This document shows, in pieces, positions 36,601 to 51,600 of a stretch of 64,000 nucleotides of DNA (positions are counted from its first letter, which is position 1; each line of letters opens with the position of its first letter). The stretch comes from Hymenolepis diminuta (lineage: Eukaryota > Platyhelminthes > Cestoda > Cyclophyllidea > Hymenolepididae), in NCBI GenBank assembly GCA_900708905.1, contig CAADRB010000028.1, positions 434,001 through 498,000 on the forward strand, read 5' to 3'. The translations under genes and the position numbers were made by a program. Below the pieces are notes generated by a model. That model had not been told where the DNA came from, made no database searches, and worked only from the letters and a program-made list of their open reading frames with translations.

Positions 36601-39600
36601 TAGGGATAAGGTAATTGCACTTTCAACACCGCTGTATGGTTTAATGTTTGCGCAATATCTTGATGTACAAAAGTTTACTTGGTACCCATGAACAAATTAA
36701 AAATTAAAATTTAATTCTTTAACATTTCAGTTTATATTTCAATTATTATATATCAGGGAAAAAAGTAACCATGAATGTATGATCGGACTCGAGGAATGTG
36801 GCTGAATGAAGTGCACTAATCTAGAACTACTCAGGTAAATTGGATGCCTAGAATGTTCAATACATGCCAACCGCACTAAGAATAGTAATAAGTAACGATT
36901 TAAGTTAGTATAAGGTTAAGATCTTCATTGGTTGTAAACTGATTTAATAACAATGGTAAAATTATTTAGCTCGCTCTTTGGACACCCCACTTCTCCCTTC
37001 TTAATCGGCTTCTCTCTCACGTATCCCGTTGCAGTGGTTTATCGGTCAAAGGTGATTACTCGTATCGTTAAACATTTCTACTTATAATATTTAAGTACGT
37101 ACAAGTAGGTTACCTTTTGCAGATCTTCGAGTGAATGAAGAGGAGATCTGTGCCATTATCTACAATCTCTCAAACACACTGAAACGAGCATGTGGTGATC
37201 TAAAAATGTGTGAGGAGGAAGGGGATGTAAAATACGGTCTCACCGAAGTGACAACCTTTTCTCTTCTCTGTCGCCTCCTGCCACTTGTTGAATTCGATTT
37301 TAAAATAGAGCGAATGGAAGTTGGAAAGGCTTTTATGGAATTCTGTCCGCACATCTTGGAACATATGTTGCCTGATAAGACTGAAAACTCCGTTCTTCGT
37401 GCTTTAAGGTATGTTTTTCACGTAGTTTAGCTTTATAAAGTCAATATATTCTATTCAAGCCAGCTTTATATTGTTTAAGTAGGTCAAAATTTAGTCATTG
37501 TGCATGAACATTATTGTAGGAAATCTGTAAAAGATTATATTCACAAAGAGATGTTTTCATTGCAGATTGGAGCAACAAAATCTGTTGGCAAGTCTAATAA
37601 CCCAGCCTTCCCTGATTGAAGATAATCTTAAACTTCTACTATTCAAAGCACTTGAAGGTAACAATTTTGTTCTCCGTTTTAATCTCCCATATTGTAGATG
37701 AATCGCCCATGGAATATAAAGGCGTTGCTATAGAAATCCTACAAAGAGCAGCTTGTGGCAGTAGCGCCATTCTCGGGAATTTTCTCACTCTCATGTTTGA
37801 AAGTTGTCGTGATTCAATAAGCCTAACGCCACGTTTGTTTATGATTTAATTACATTCAAAATATTATTGCTAATTATTTTTATTTTAGTAATATGTATTC
37901 AATAATTTTAGTTGTTCAGTTGGTCTCCGCAATCCTATTCATAACTAATTCGCTTCGGCAAAGTGACAAGGATGGAGCCTTGCCGTTATTCGCGTCATCT
38001 CTATTGAACAAAGCTAGGGATTTTATTGATCTCACGACTCGACTAATTTACAATTTGGATGAGAAAGAAACGAAGTACTGCTTGGTTGATTTGCTGTCGA
38101 CAGTACGATTGGTTTCTTCAAGCCTTTCTATAGAGTAAGTCAGTTTCTCGTTAGGTCGTTTTGTTTCTTATGTAAATTATGCGAGTATTTGGGGTTTATA
38201 TTCGTGAATATTAAAACGCCCTTTTATCTAACTGGATCTTATTTGAATGAAAATTTGTGATGAATTTTTCGTTGATTTGGTTACATTTAAAATGATCGTA
38301 ACGCATGTGGTACATATTTAATCGACTCTAGCTCACAGCATCTTATTCTCAAGCGTCTATTTAGATTCGTATGTGGATCAACCTTCGTCTACGCAATTCC
38401 CTTCCGATTTTCTAGATTTTTTAAAAATTATGCTTAAGTAAACGGAAGTTTATTTGTGATCTAGTCCGAATAGATCTTAAGAACAAGACCGTCGAATTTA
38501 ATGCCTCCAGGAGAGTAATTTGCTTTTATGAACCTTCTCGCAGGTCTTAAAGTACCTCAAGACGTATTTTTGTTGTTAATAGACGATACCGATTCTCCTG
38601 TCCAGTCGACAACTGATATCTCTTCGACACTAACAGTGGTCCCACCTTTTAAACCTTTCTACCTGACCTTCAATAATTCGATTATGTATTTAGTTCGATT
38701 TTTCAATAGACATCTATTATTTATACTTTAATGTGTAATCAAATGACTAGATTAAAACTACGCATACCGTTAGTATATTCTACTTGCCTTACAAACTTGC
38801 CCTGTTTGGTATTCTTTAAGTCACCAGTGGCTTTCATTTGAATATATTTACTTTACAGTAAACTTATAGATGAAAGTGTTCTCCTCTTTTCACTTCATTT
38901 TCCCAATTTTAATTATTTATTCTTATACCATTTTTCATTCTAAGGTTTTTAGGAAACTTCCCATGGAATTTTCTCTTTAGGAAGTTGGATTTAGAGCCCG
39001 TCTCGGGGACGCTAAATGTTCTTCAAAATAAAATACATAAAACACCGGAAACGCAGAACATTTGGTGTGTTTAGCGTGCCTGAGCGCATCTAGATTTATC
39101 CGGTACCGCCGAATTATTATCAACAACCTTCATGCGCAACAGGCCAGCGGAAATAACTAAGAGTCACGTCTTTTCCATTGTCTGACTCCTATTTCATGGG
39201 CCATTGTATATGTTGATGTCTCACTATTTGATGGATCCTCGTTATCATCTACCTCTATTTGGTTTGATTTGATTCGACATGTAGAATTGGTTTATTTATC
39301 TTTAAACTTATCCTAATACGACTACCGATTCTTGTCTGTCTAGTATCAACAAAGGTCAAGGAGTCAGTTAGCATAATCACTATAATTATTTAAAAGCAAC
39401 TTCAAAAACCTTTAATAGGCATCAGCGATACACATCCTTCAAAGTCTGTTACCTCATTAATTCGGTCACAATCGAGATTATGGATATCCGCAGCTTCTTT
39501 CTTTATTCGAATTGGGTTGATTCGGGGTGCATAACTGGATTATAGAAAGAATTGTGAGTTGTCAATTTATTTAATCCCTAATCTGTTAAAAGGAAGTGTT

Positions 39601-42600
39601 TTCCTTTGATCCTGGCAGGGAAAATGTATATTGAAACCCTCTGATAAGAAGGGGTCAGTCCTCCACGCCCTCTTGACCAATGCATTTAGTCGATTGAATA
39701 TCAAAACCCCTAACTCCATAATATTTCCATTTATCTGTTATCTGGTTGCGCAGGAATCAGCGTGTATGTCCGTGAAGTAGGAGGTCATGACAGTGATTCC
39801 CATTGGTGCACACCCAATGATGTGGATGTTAATTCCGGTCGGCAAAAGGGGAAGTATAGTGCGAGTTCCTCATAGGAGCAGCCCCATGATACCTTTTATC
39901 TACCCAATTTAATACTTTAACTGATGGGTTCGGGAAGTTCCTTTTTAATTTTATCGCCAATTCTTATTAGTGGTTCAGTTGGAACCTAAATTGGAAATGA
40001 TCTATCCAATCGAGTTCTTTCTTTTCACCGAATACATTTTGATCAAACAAACGTTCTATTTTTCATAATGTTTTCTTTTTATAGCATTTCTAATAGTTTG
40101 ATTCAAATCTATGATTTAAAATTTACCACTAAATTCAGGCCGTAAATTTCACATTTATTTGACGATAGGCAGGCGCTTTGCACTTTTTCAATGCTTCGTT
40201 GACATAATATATTTGAATTTTATCTTCGATCTCAATAACCAAGATAGTTTTTTCTGAATCTGTTCTGACCAATCTCAATACTTTCGAGTTGCAAACTGGG
40301 TAAACCAAAAATCAGGTACAAAATCCTGAAGTTTTACCAACTTAATTCTATAAAATCTCATACTAAATTGGTATTTTTTCTACTTTTCTCGTAAATTATC
40401 AGAATTTTGGTTCGCTTTTATATAAAATCGTGATCAAGAATATTCGTTTCTCTCCTTTTTTCAGAGAACAAGCAAAGGCATTCGCTTCTTTCCTGGAGTT
40501 CACAAATACCGCCCAGGTAGTCGTTTATTTTCTTTTAAAGTGTGCGTATATATTTTTCTCAATTTTAGAAATTTCTGTTTATTTTTATAGATTGTGAATC
40601 CATACGTTGCACTCCTTCTGGATAATGCAATTTTTTCGGCTATTCGTCCGAATGTAAGTATCCTCTTCAATTTATGTCATTTAGTTTCGCCAGCTTATCT
40701 GAATTTACTATTTTTGTGGTCGGTGGTATTCTAGTCTGGTCGAATTAATAACAGACCAATTCCACAAACATAAAAGGCTATTCCGTTCATCAAGGTTTAT
40801 TCCAAGAGTAATCTGGGACATATTAGGGACTACCTGGATAGTTCCAGATAGAACACTTCGTGATCAAATCACATCTCAGTATATTATGACAAGTTGAAAT
40901 TATGTCGGTGGATACAGACGCTTTATGGTTAGTAATTAGAAATGTCAGAGCGTTTTTCTACGTTTGAGAATACTTATATTTTACACTAGTGTTATGATCT
41001 ATGTCCTCAATATCCCCGTTTCCTAGAGAGCAGGAAGAAAGAGAACTTCGATTATGACCTTTATCAACGGGCCGATAATATTAAATGTAAGCTTCATGGG
41101 AAATATGGTATATACAAATAATAATTGTATTTTCTCAATGAGAAATATGCAATTAAATACTTTTCTCACATTTATATAATATTTCTGCCTTATTGAAGCC
41201 CCTCTTTCCTTGAGATGATGCTTCTGATATAGCTACCCATATTTTTCTATACCTTAATCTGTGTTTACCCGGCTAGTTTTAGCGGATGAGTAAAACAAGC
41301 AAACTGGCTGCAGACAAAGTGATTGAAAAGCGACTTCCTATAAGGAATCTCTGGACGTTTAAATTTGTTATTATGGTACCAAGTTATCAACTTGCTATAA
41401 AGTTTGGACGCCCGTTATTAGTTCTTAAAAATTGTTAAAGACAATTATAGAAGGATCTGTTCAGAATAATAATATATTTGAATAATAGTAAATGAATATG
41501 GCCGTTAGGATACCGAAAAATATGATTCGAGGCTACAGAGCCCATTTTTTGTCTCGGAATTTGCAACTCATCGCACAACCGGTCACAGTCGCTTGCTATT
41601 CTTATTAATATGCGGAGGTACTCCGCTCTTAACACCTTCGTAATTGCTGTCGCCCTTTATAAGCTACATACTACTAACACCTTAGGAGGAATAAGGAAGA
41701 AAATTTTTAACTTAAACGAAAAAAAATGTTGCTTATGTGGGATTGGATAAGTGATAAACGATTGGTTGCCTGGTTAGCTGATAATTGCAGTGACGGTTTC
41801 TTCACAGGTGGACTTACATATCCGAGTGTAAGTATAGGAATCCGTTAATCGATAATCCAGTGCGCTTACGAGTTTAACTCAAGTGAATAAAAAAATATTC
41901 GAATAGACTCCTAATAAGGTCTTTACAGTTAGCTCGAATATGCTTGTCATCGGTTCTAAGTTGATTAAATTTATAGAAGTAACGCCCTTCAGTTCTCTTC
42001 CCACAAGTTCTGAGTCAATAGTAGCTACAGTTACATCAAGCTTTATATACATGACCAACTCTTCCAGCGATATTAATTTGACAAGGAGATGTTAAGTTTA
42101 GTTTATTGCATCTACTGAAGAGAGGGTTGATACAGATGTGAAGTGATCTCCTTATGGCTAGTGGTAGTCTATTATAAATGGCTTCATTTCACTTTTCAAG
42201 CAACTCATTGCAAGTTTTGTAATAATAGCATTGCGTTTCATGAGTGCAACTCAAGAGAAAGCTTAAAGAAGTCTAGTTAGATAGGTAATCTATTTCATCA
42301 TCGGATAATTACTGTCTTAATTACTTTAAACTGTTACTGATGAAGATTACGAGAAATCCGATAATGCTTATTTTGATCAATCTATCCCTGATTATGCCAT
42401 TTTTCATTCTCTCTTATAGTTATCTGATCTTCCACTTGACGATATTCTCAACCTCATAAGCAATTACTTCTCAATTGTCATCTCCGATCATAACAACTCC
42501 TCGACCTTGAAATGCATTGCTTTCAATGAATTATGCGTTACCGTCGAAACAATGGTTAACAAATTTACCAACAAAAGTAATAATTTATCACTCTCACAAA

Positions 42601-45600
42601 CAACAAGGCTGTTAATTGCAACCCTTATCTCTAATCATCCACTATATCTTTGGGTTTTATTTGTATAATTTGTCTTGTGTACTCTGTTCGCAATGAATAA
42701 AACTCATAGATTTGGGATATCAAATAAGATTTTTCCAACCGTATTTAACTACACTTATTTTACGCCTAAACATTGCGAGAAGGTTAATCTTAGGATTATC
42801 CTCTCGCAGATCCATAGTGTGTGAAGAGCTAGTTCATCAGGTTCCTCGGGAAAATCCCACGGCGAAATTTAAGTGAATAAGGGTCGACCTTTGGATTGAA
42901 ATACAAAATCTACTTGTCCTTTTATTCTAAACTCCCTTTTGGTCATTAGGTATTAAGGAGAACTAGTAGAAAAGCTTGTGTGAAGATATGCTGAATGAAA
43001 ATCAAACAAAAAGCAAGGAAAATCATTTGTTTGACTGTACACCAATGACTAATACAGACAGTAAAACATAAATCCTTCTTTGCTGACTCCTTTTGTCTCA
43101 GCCTGATATCTTAAACCACGATCTCCTTTTTTATTGCAGAAATCCCAGAGACCCTACAGACCATTCTCGACTCTCTATTGATGGCACTCAAGACCGATTC
43201 TCACACATCTCTAACCCTTCTAACATCCCGTTTTGTGGTTATGATTTTACGAGGTCTTCTAGTCTCTCAGCTTCCAGTCTCTTCTGAGCGCCAACAACTC
43301 ATAGATAGTCTTCTCAACATAATTTTGTTCAATACCATTGACTACAAGACCTCTCTTCAAACCGCCTGTCTTCTGTACTCCATCCACCTTCTTTTACCCC
43401 TCTCTGAAGATGACGCAGATGTAGAGATTGAACAAGAGGAGCAGACAGACGTGGAAGGAATGGGTATGAATGAAGAAGTCTGCCATTGTCTGGTGAGTCC
43501 TCTTGCTGTTCAGAAGTGCTTCTGTCTGGTGGGTTTGGGTCTTCGGGACAGCTGGAAGAAGATGAAATCGATTACCAATCCGTCGGCTGATCAAATTATT
43601 CTTGAAGGTAAGCACTTCGGGGAAATTATTGTATCAATAAAATAAAATCAAAATGTAAACTCAAGGGGAAAGAAGTTTGTGCATTTGTGATTTTATTCAG
43701 AAAGCCCCGAAGGCGTGAACTTAGTGCATGAGTGCATCGATGTGTGAAGCCAGATTTGCGATGTTAACTTTGTACAATCGATAGGGCTTTGGTTTCAATA
43801 ATTATTCTTAAAACGGGGAGAGAAAATAGAGTTCGTGGAGCATGCATACTGTTTGTTTGCGATACTGGCAGAAAAATCCACATTGATAGTTAACAGGCGC
43901 AAACATGAATAAGTTACGTGTAAAAGCGTGCTGGTACTCTTACAAGCCTTGAGGTGTAAAACATCAAATAATTTAATTATTAATAAGGTTTTTATAAAAA
44001 ATAATATGAAAAAGACAGCACGAAGTTTTATTCGAAAGTTAAATCTTTACATAAGCATTCGATTCCAATTTCTTAAACTGTTTGAGGTTTCTTTATAACA
44101 CCTGTAGCATAATCTGACAATTTATTTCTCAATGATCCATCATCTTCTTTGTACCCAAACAACTGATTTCCGAACTCGTTAATTTAGCGAATTTTTAAAC
44201 ATTTAAACGTCTGAAGCTCTCTATGGGGAGTTGCTTTTCACTTGTCCTTTCGAAATATTATTGCAAAGCCATTTTTTGGTCATTTAACCTATTTTTCGTT
44301 AACCCGAGAGGCTTTTGCAATAATTATTTGCCGAGTGCAACGGTATCCGTTGGGAGGAAAAGAAAACAAGAATTCCATATCTGTTAAATTTCCCTTTTTT
44401 CTGTTTTTGTATCTCTTGTGTACTTTTGTAATGAAATTATATAAATACATCGAATTAACGTTGTAGGTGCTATTTACTACCTCACTTTCTCTCAATTTAT
44501 CTTGCATTTTCGAGACAACTTCCAAATATATTTCAGTGGGCTGTTGTTTGCTCATTGTGCAATGTTCCTTTCGCTTCACTCTTTTATTTGCAATCACATA
44601 AAAGCAATTTTTGGGAGGGTGAAATGAATCCTTGCACTGGGTAGGTAGCAAAAGATAATTTGTGCAGATTTAAATGGGAGGTGGTAGCCATTTTCCTCTG
44701 TTTTGCTAATTTTTCTTATCAAGATTTGAGTGGTGTTTTGCCGTTACTGTTCCATTGGTGGAGAAAATTTTAATATTGATTTTCCCTATTGATTGAGGCA
44801 TTAAAAGTTCTCAGTCTATAGGATATTTACATTTTATTGCTGTTTTAAAAGATGTACTTTCTCATCTTTATTCAAAATGCCTGGAGACATCTAAAACATA
44901 TAGACTGTAGATATTAGCATACTGTTTTCTAAGTGATGGATTGTTATTTTGATACGGTGTGCGGTGAGATTTTAAAATGAGCGAAGTTATTCTGATTGCT
45001 TGAAATGATTGAGACCTTCATCAATTTGCAGTGACTTGGGAATTTAGAGAAGACTTACCCACAGCTGCTTATCGATTTTCTAACACATCCATTGACACGT
45101 AAGCCGGCCCACTATTCAGCATCTGAATTTCTCACCTTTATTCTACTACTTAGGTACTGGTTTATTTTTCTACTTGGGAAGCTTAGTCATTCCACTCATT
45201 GGGTGTGTGCCGATAGACATCGAACCCGTGACCTCTGGCTTCCCAGACATGCATTCTAACCGAGAATATGCAACATTTCCGTCAATCTAATATCCAATTA
45301 GTTTGCAACTTAATAAAGTTACAACTACTCAGACTCCAACAGGAAGAAAAGGTAATATCTTTTTTCTATAATGGAAAAATGGCCTTTTTGAGGAGTGTTT
45401 GCCTTGTTGACCAATAATGGCGACAACAAGTGTTTCATCCGTGAGTTTAAGAATCCAGGTGAAAGCGTCGAAATCTGAAAATCGATAATCCAGTGTGCTT
45501 GTGAGTTTAACTTGACTGAATAAAAAAATATTCGATAGGGCTTCCTAACAGAGATTTAATCTCATATTGTAGGTTGCTCTCCCATCTAAGTAATTCAGAC

Positions 45601-48600
45601 TGACCAGTTTTTGCATCACCTCAGTCAAGCCAATAACGATTCCTAAAATGTGGCTCCTAGTTGGATTTGAAGTAAATCACCCAGGTAGAACATCGACAGG
45701 GACATCTTAGGTAACCGCAATTTCAAATGCAAATTCGATGCATTTTTGTTTACCTCTAATGTGAGAGTAAGTAGCAGCAATCTCGCTCATCCATTTCATG
45801 CATCATCTGATTTAATTCAGATGGTTGCGAGTAGACTTTTCACAGTTGAAATCGTGTTAGATGCTATACTTAGTGAAACCAACGTCGCATGCCTTCGAAT
45901 TTTGTACACTCACTTTTTTCGAACATTGCGTGTTTCCTCTCCGCCTTAGCACGCCTGGATAAATACCTTTCCTCTCTGTATTATTTGAGGGATACAATCA
46001 TTATTGTCCATTATATCCTTTTGTGGTTTTCATGGATTACCGGATTGGTGGAAGTTAGAGCAAGATTCGAAAATAAACATCTGTTTGACCTGTAAGTCGT
46101 ACAAATGTCAAGGTTTACTTTCAGTAAAATTGAAGCTTAATGTTTGCTATAAACCTTAACTAATCTCTTCTAGGCTTATCTTTCCAGATCCGCGTTGGGC
46201 GATGGTAGATTAGAGTCTTATTTTGGTAAACACAGATCCCGGAAGATTGTCCAGTTCTTTAAATGCATTTGAGTTATTATGGATTCAAAACCCATCTTGC
46301 TTTTTTTCCGGCAGTAAAATTCTGGGGTATTTTAAGAACTTTACTAGCCGGTCAGACTTTAATGTTACCAGCAGCATGTTTTGGAGGACTAGAGGAGGTT
46401 GGCGGGGGAGGGCTTATTACCCCGTGTTGTAAATTTTGTTTCACATTGATGGGAATTTTGCCACACCCAATGTGACTGAATGCCCTGGAGATGGCATTCC
46501 TTTATAATCCCCAAATTTATATTGAAGGTTTGCATGTGCGTAGATTCAACCGATTAGTGTTTTAAGTCGCTAGCAGAGGGTGTCTAATGCGTTGAGGTGG
46601 TAATCGAAAGTCTGGATGGCTAGAGAACTGTAGGAGTTCGACTCCGTTAAGACCAAAGTCTTCCTAACGGATAACAGTAGAATATCTCCTTTTCCAAATA
46701 AGGGGAGGCTAGTGTTATTGAAGCAAATCAAATGCGCTAGTGGAAGAGAACAGAAACGAAAGAGGATGGGCATTTTAAAACCGGGATGTGAATAACACAA
46801 GCAGATTAGCAGAGGTGCGGGTGAAAATCAATATACGGTCGTGCTATCGGTAAAGAGGGTTAAAAGGAGCTTGTTGCATTCAGTTTACGCGAGCACTCTA
46901 TATTCATCTGAATTAACGTGCGCCTCGAAACTAACTTTGAGAATCATGTAGAAATTAATCCTTTGGACTCACCTTTGCGCCAAATACTCAAGTTGAAATG
47001 AGGAGAAAGGGATTAGGTAAGTCTCTTTATTGAATTCATAATGGATTCTCCTACAAAGGGGAATATCCGGGCGTAAATTTTTTCTAATAAGAAGAAGAGC
47101 AACTGAGGTTGGAGGTTACCAAGCGTAATTCTAAGCATATCCCCATCTTGTAGCTTATTTTCGTGGATCAGATACCCTACTGCTCGGTGTTGGTAGTTTT
47201 TTGTGAGTCTTCATGTATCATTCTAATAATGCTGGAAAGTAAAAAGGAGTGCCACAACATAAGATCGAACCAATTGAAGATAGGGAAGGGAAAAGAATGC
47301 AAGTATCGGCGAATGCTTTCCAAAAGGAACCTCATAATTAGTCACTCTACTGGACGTGCACTGGCAGGGATCTGTTAGTTCAAGTTGAACAAATTGGTCA
47401 AAATTTAAAACTGTGCTTAATTCAATAATCCAAAAATAGCAAGCATGCATAGTTCGATCTATCTGGGAAAATTTCTTTCTAGGTTTTTTGACCGACATTT
47501 TTTCTATTATTTCCTACGAAGAAATGAGTGGCATTTTCAAAGACGTCACCTAGGGCTATCCAGGGTTTGCAGAATCCCTATTTCTTTTCATTTTACCAGA
47601 AAGTTATTCTCTCAGGTTTTTGTGATATTAATTCGCGTCTCAGTTATGATATCTTTTTGTGCACCATTATTTATGGTGCATCTCTATGTCATTTATATGT
47701 ATTTCATCGATTGTTTACTGCTCCTCACATGGTGTTTAGGAAAATTTCTGCTTGTGTTACCTATAACACGCGTATCTACGGGGTAGTCATCAATTTATTT
47801 AAAATTGCCATTTAATTCTTATCCAGTACTCTCAATTCTACTTGGTTTGTTGAGTCCTATTTTATTTTCAGACGTATATTTTCAAACATTATTGCGCAAT
47901 TATGTCGACTAGGTCTTGCATGTTCCAAAGATTGTCCTCTTAATCATCTTTTGGTATTTCTGCATCCATTCTTCAGTAATTTAATCTAGTATTATGAGAA
48001 AGTCTATCGGGTGAATTAGCTATTCGGCTTCTGTTTGCTTCTCCCTAGACTTTTGCACAAAGTTTTTTCTATTTCTCAGCTTTTTTAGCTTGAGTCTCAG
48101 ATTACATAAACTAATTATGTACTCCACAGGAGTAAGAAATCCAATGAGATTAGAGCCGTTATTTTTAATATTAATTATCCAATTTAATAATCTTATGGTC
48201 AAGAGATCAAATCCATCAGCATTTAATTAGGAACCGTGTAAATAAACTAAAAAGTGATCTAACAGCTAGTTTGCTGAGTCACTGTGAGTGAGCATCTTAT
48301 AGTACTTTCAAATTGTTTTGGCTCTTCAATAACGAAGGTGATACAACCCTACGTAGTCTTATTATATAATCTAAGTTGCCCACTGACGTTATGGTTGCAG
48401 TTACTAAGATCCTCGCGGAGCTTTCTTCACTTTATCGAAAAGGACAGTTATTTAAATACAGATTTGGATTATGAAATTAATTGGCTGTGTAGTTAGGTTG
48501 TAGTATATCAAGGGAACTTCAGTAATCGAAGGAGCAGTAGTCAACTTGCACGTCTGCCAGGTTAAAGATTACGAGATCAATGTCCATCTGCGCACGCTGT

Positions 48601-51600
48601 GTTTAATTCCTTTCAATAAAAGAGGCGATACAATGCGAGTTTCGTAAAAGTGGCTCCAGGATACCTTTCCTTTAACCAAGTCCAAGTGCTATGAGCACCC
48701 CTCCTTACGGACTCGGGAAGTTTAATGCCTGATATATTAGCCTCTTCACTAAATTTTGTGAAATCCAATCAATGTTGAGAAAAATATTCGGTTTTACTTC
48801 CAATCAGATGGCGCTTTCTACTTTTTCTCACAATACCTCTGCTTCACATTAACTGTCTGCCAAGTCTCTTAATAAAATGCGTAAATATCATTTTCTTGTG
48901 AATCCCTCTTAAAATGCACTTTATAACGTTTTTTTGAAGAGAAAATGGGTTGAATTTGTGTGCTTATAAATTTATCTATTTTTGCCCTGGATTTCAGACA
49001 TGTTACAATAAATCGCAATCGATCAAGTAAAATAGTCCATTTCGGGGTTTGATTTCGGTGAAAACAATTTTCTCTAATAGTTTGTCTCAGTTTGTTTTTT
49101 TCTCTGTTTAATTGTGTCGGGATTGTTTACTATTTCAGTCTTCATGGTAGTCTGTTTATCGTTTTAAATCTAGCTTAATAAATGAATCATTTTTTTGTCC
49201 GAACTTTAAATTACTTATTACTACTTCATTGTCGGGTTTGTTTTTTCTTGTCTCATCCGGCTTCTCCTTTCAGACTTATCGTTAAGTCTTAATGATCGAT
49301 GGCTCCTGTAAATTTTTATTTTGATTAGTGAATTTTTGAAGTGGTAAGCTTGTCATTTCCATCTCTAACACTGGACAAAATTTTCTGCGTTCAAATGACC
49401 AAACATCACTTCACTCTTTTGTGTCCTTTAAGTTTTAGAACAACATTGGTATAATGAGCAGTCAACCTTTTCTATTTATAGTATCAGGTTATCCTCTAAC
49501 TATGGTAGTGTTGTCTAGTTGACGGTGATAGTTGGCGCCCACCTAGTATTTTCAAGATCACTTAAGTGGTTGAATTTGACGACTATTTCTGTGTATTTGA
49601 TTTAATTGACTGGAGAAGAGTGAACAAATAAGAACCGCTTAACTGCAAACTCCAATTTTATTCAAAAATGGAAGTCATAGGAGTGGCAGAGTACATCTTT
49701 TACACTAATAAAGTTATGGGTTGGGAGATTATTTACCATGAAATATCAACGAATAGGTAACTAAGGTAAGTCAATGAATTTAATATAATGGGCGGAGAAC
49801 GATTCAGGCAGTTAGAGGGTGCTTTTCAAGTGTAAAGGTAGCCATCCATTTCATTGCCTATAAACTTAACCTCTAACGCTTCAGGATAAGCGCTGTGGAT
49901 ATTTAAATGGCGACCATAATATGTATACTGCTGATAGTGATTGCAATTGCTTCTTCACTTGTCATCCTCAAGTGTCATTCGGTCCTAGTAGTTAGAGAGA
50001 GGTGACAGCATCACTTTCTTATTGTCACTTTTCTATCTGTTCCTCTCTGTCATCCCTTCTCTCTATCTGACATTAAATGTATTGCATCGCGGTGAGAGGG
50101 CGGCAAAATTTATAGCATCTCAGTCACATTTCTTGTCTCATACACACATTTATTTCACTTTTCTCATGTGTCAAAACACAAGTCGTATACTTTCTCATGT
50201 CGCCAGCACATGACCCCATTTATAAAGAGAGTTGGAACTAGGATTGAATTGTCTTATTTTTCACACCCATTTACTTAAGCATGCGTTTAAGTCTTCAGTT
50301 CTTTCTCTCAAGATTGCAAAAGAAGTACAATTCTTATAAACCCCAATCTTAGTTTGCTGATGGGGAGTAATGCGATTAAATAGGCAATTGACTAAGATGG
50401 ATATATATGCTTCAAATACGAATGGAACAGGAAATTACAGAATATTGAGTTCATATTGGAGGGTCTTTAGGATGTCTATTCGATTTAAGATGGTTGTTGG
50501 AACGCCATTTTCTTCAAGAGTCATGGAGATTTGTTATAATACTCTTTGGCCAATGATTTGCTGTTGTTATTTATCCCATAGCATTCTAAATCATTGCTCT
50601 TGCTTCCTGTTTCCCTTATTATTTTGTCCGGAGTGTTTTCTATGTCTCATTAATTATTGTCCGTAGTGGATGTGAATGTATTTTTACCAATAAATGTGAG
50701 GTTTTGCTTTTTATCGATTGACCATGGTTATATATTGCAATTTTTGTAGAAGCTTTTCTCCAAGGATATCTGCGTCTAGTCTCTCTACTTCCCGACGATA
50801 TTCTGGGAGTCTACGCTTCTGAGGTAAGTTTTTCCCTGCTATTCGAGTTGTATTAATGCCGATATAGATGGTTCCGCGTTATATTGTTTAATTTTAAGTT
50901 GGAATGAGGGCAGTTGGGGCCAAAGCCAGGAAGTTGTGAGAACCTTACTTCGCCTGAGCTCCCGAATCATCAGGTCATCTGCTTTCTGAAATCTCTTCGT
51001 TTTCTACTTCCTCAAATGGAAAATGCGAATAACTTGACTTCATGTAATTGCACCCATATACTAGACAACGTAGATCGCCATTTGGCAGATCATCTTTGGT
51101 TTTATGGTACTTTCTCATCTCTCTTTCTTTTACGATAAGTCGATGACATCGGCGGGTACACACGCATAATTGCTCTTCTACGCATATCGTTCAGTTGTAG
51201 TTTATGTTCATTAATGTGAAGAACAGAATTCCTGCTAGCATTCATCAACTAAATTTCACCCTCTGTCGTTGAATACCTATTTTGCATCTGTATGGAGTTC
51301 CCTTAACCAACTCTTTATATCTGTGCACATTTAGAGGTACTCATTTTTGGTGTATAGGATTTCATAAACATATCATCTTTCCCATATGTATTTATTTAAT
51401 CAACCAATCACTCTAGGTAAATAAATTCGATGTTTTATCTTATTTATCTTAACATTATTGCTGTTTAGGGTAATGGTTCACTATATCATGAAATCATCGG
51501 TTATAATTAGTGTAAGTTAAAGAAATCTTGCTTATCTTTCATTCTCCTCCATCTTCGCCACAAAACAAGATTGAAAGGAGATATAAATGTTTATAAAAGT

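Larger units (their letters stand above)
43608..50749 (+). other. 7.1 kb MMS19 intron, repeat-bearing
   Basis: The largest intron in the window; flanking exon phases (1 and 1) fit directly. It contains family A copies at about 45190-45285 (-) and 48525-48730 (+), family B-like pieces at 45478-45560 and about 46559-46690, and many T-rich open frames without family resemblance (for example 47445-47815). A missed small exon cannot be excluded because human MMS19 has a segment here that is weakly covered. Confidence 0.5.

Noticed and set aside
45746..45949. 67-codon frame with a helical-looking product in the 7.1 kb MMS19 intron
   Set aside because: Considered as a missing MMS19 exon, but flanking exons already join in phase and there is no clear acceptor/donor pair that keeps the frame.
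46559..46653. Possible tRNA with a long variable arm
   Set aside because: A and B box-like words are present, but acceptor and T stems do not pair acceptably; treated as a decayed repeat.
47445..47815. Two overlapping hydrophobic open frames (113 and 95 codons)
   Set aside because: They lie in a T-rich MMS19 intron, overlap in different frames and show no family resemblance; composition explains the Phe/Leu-rich product.
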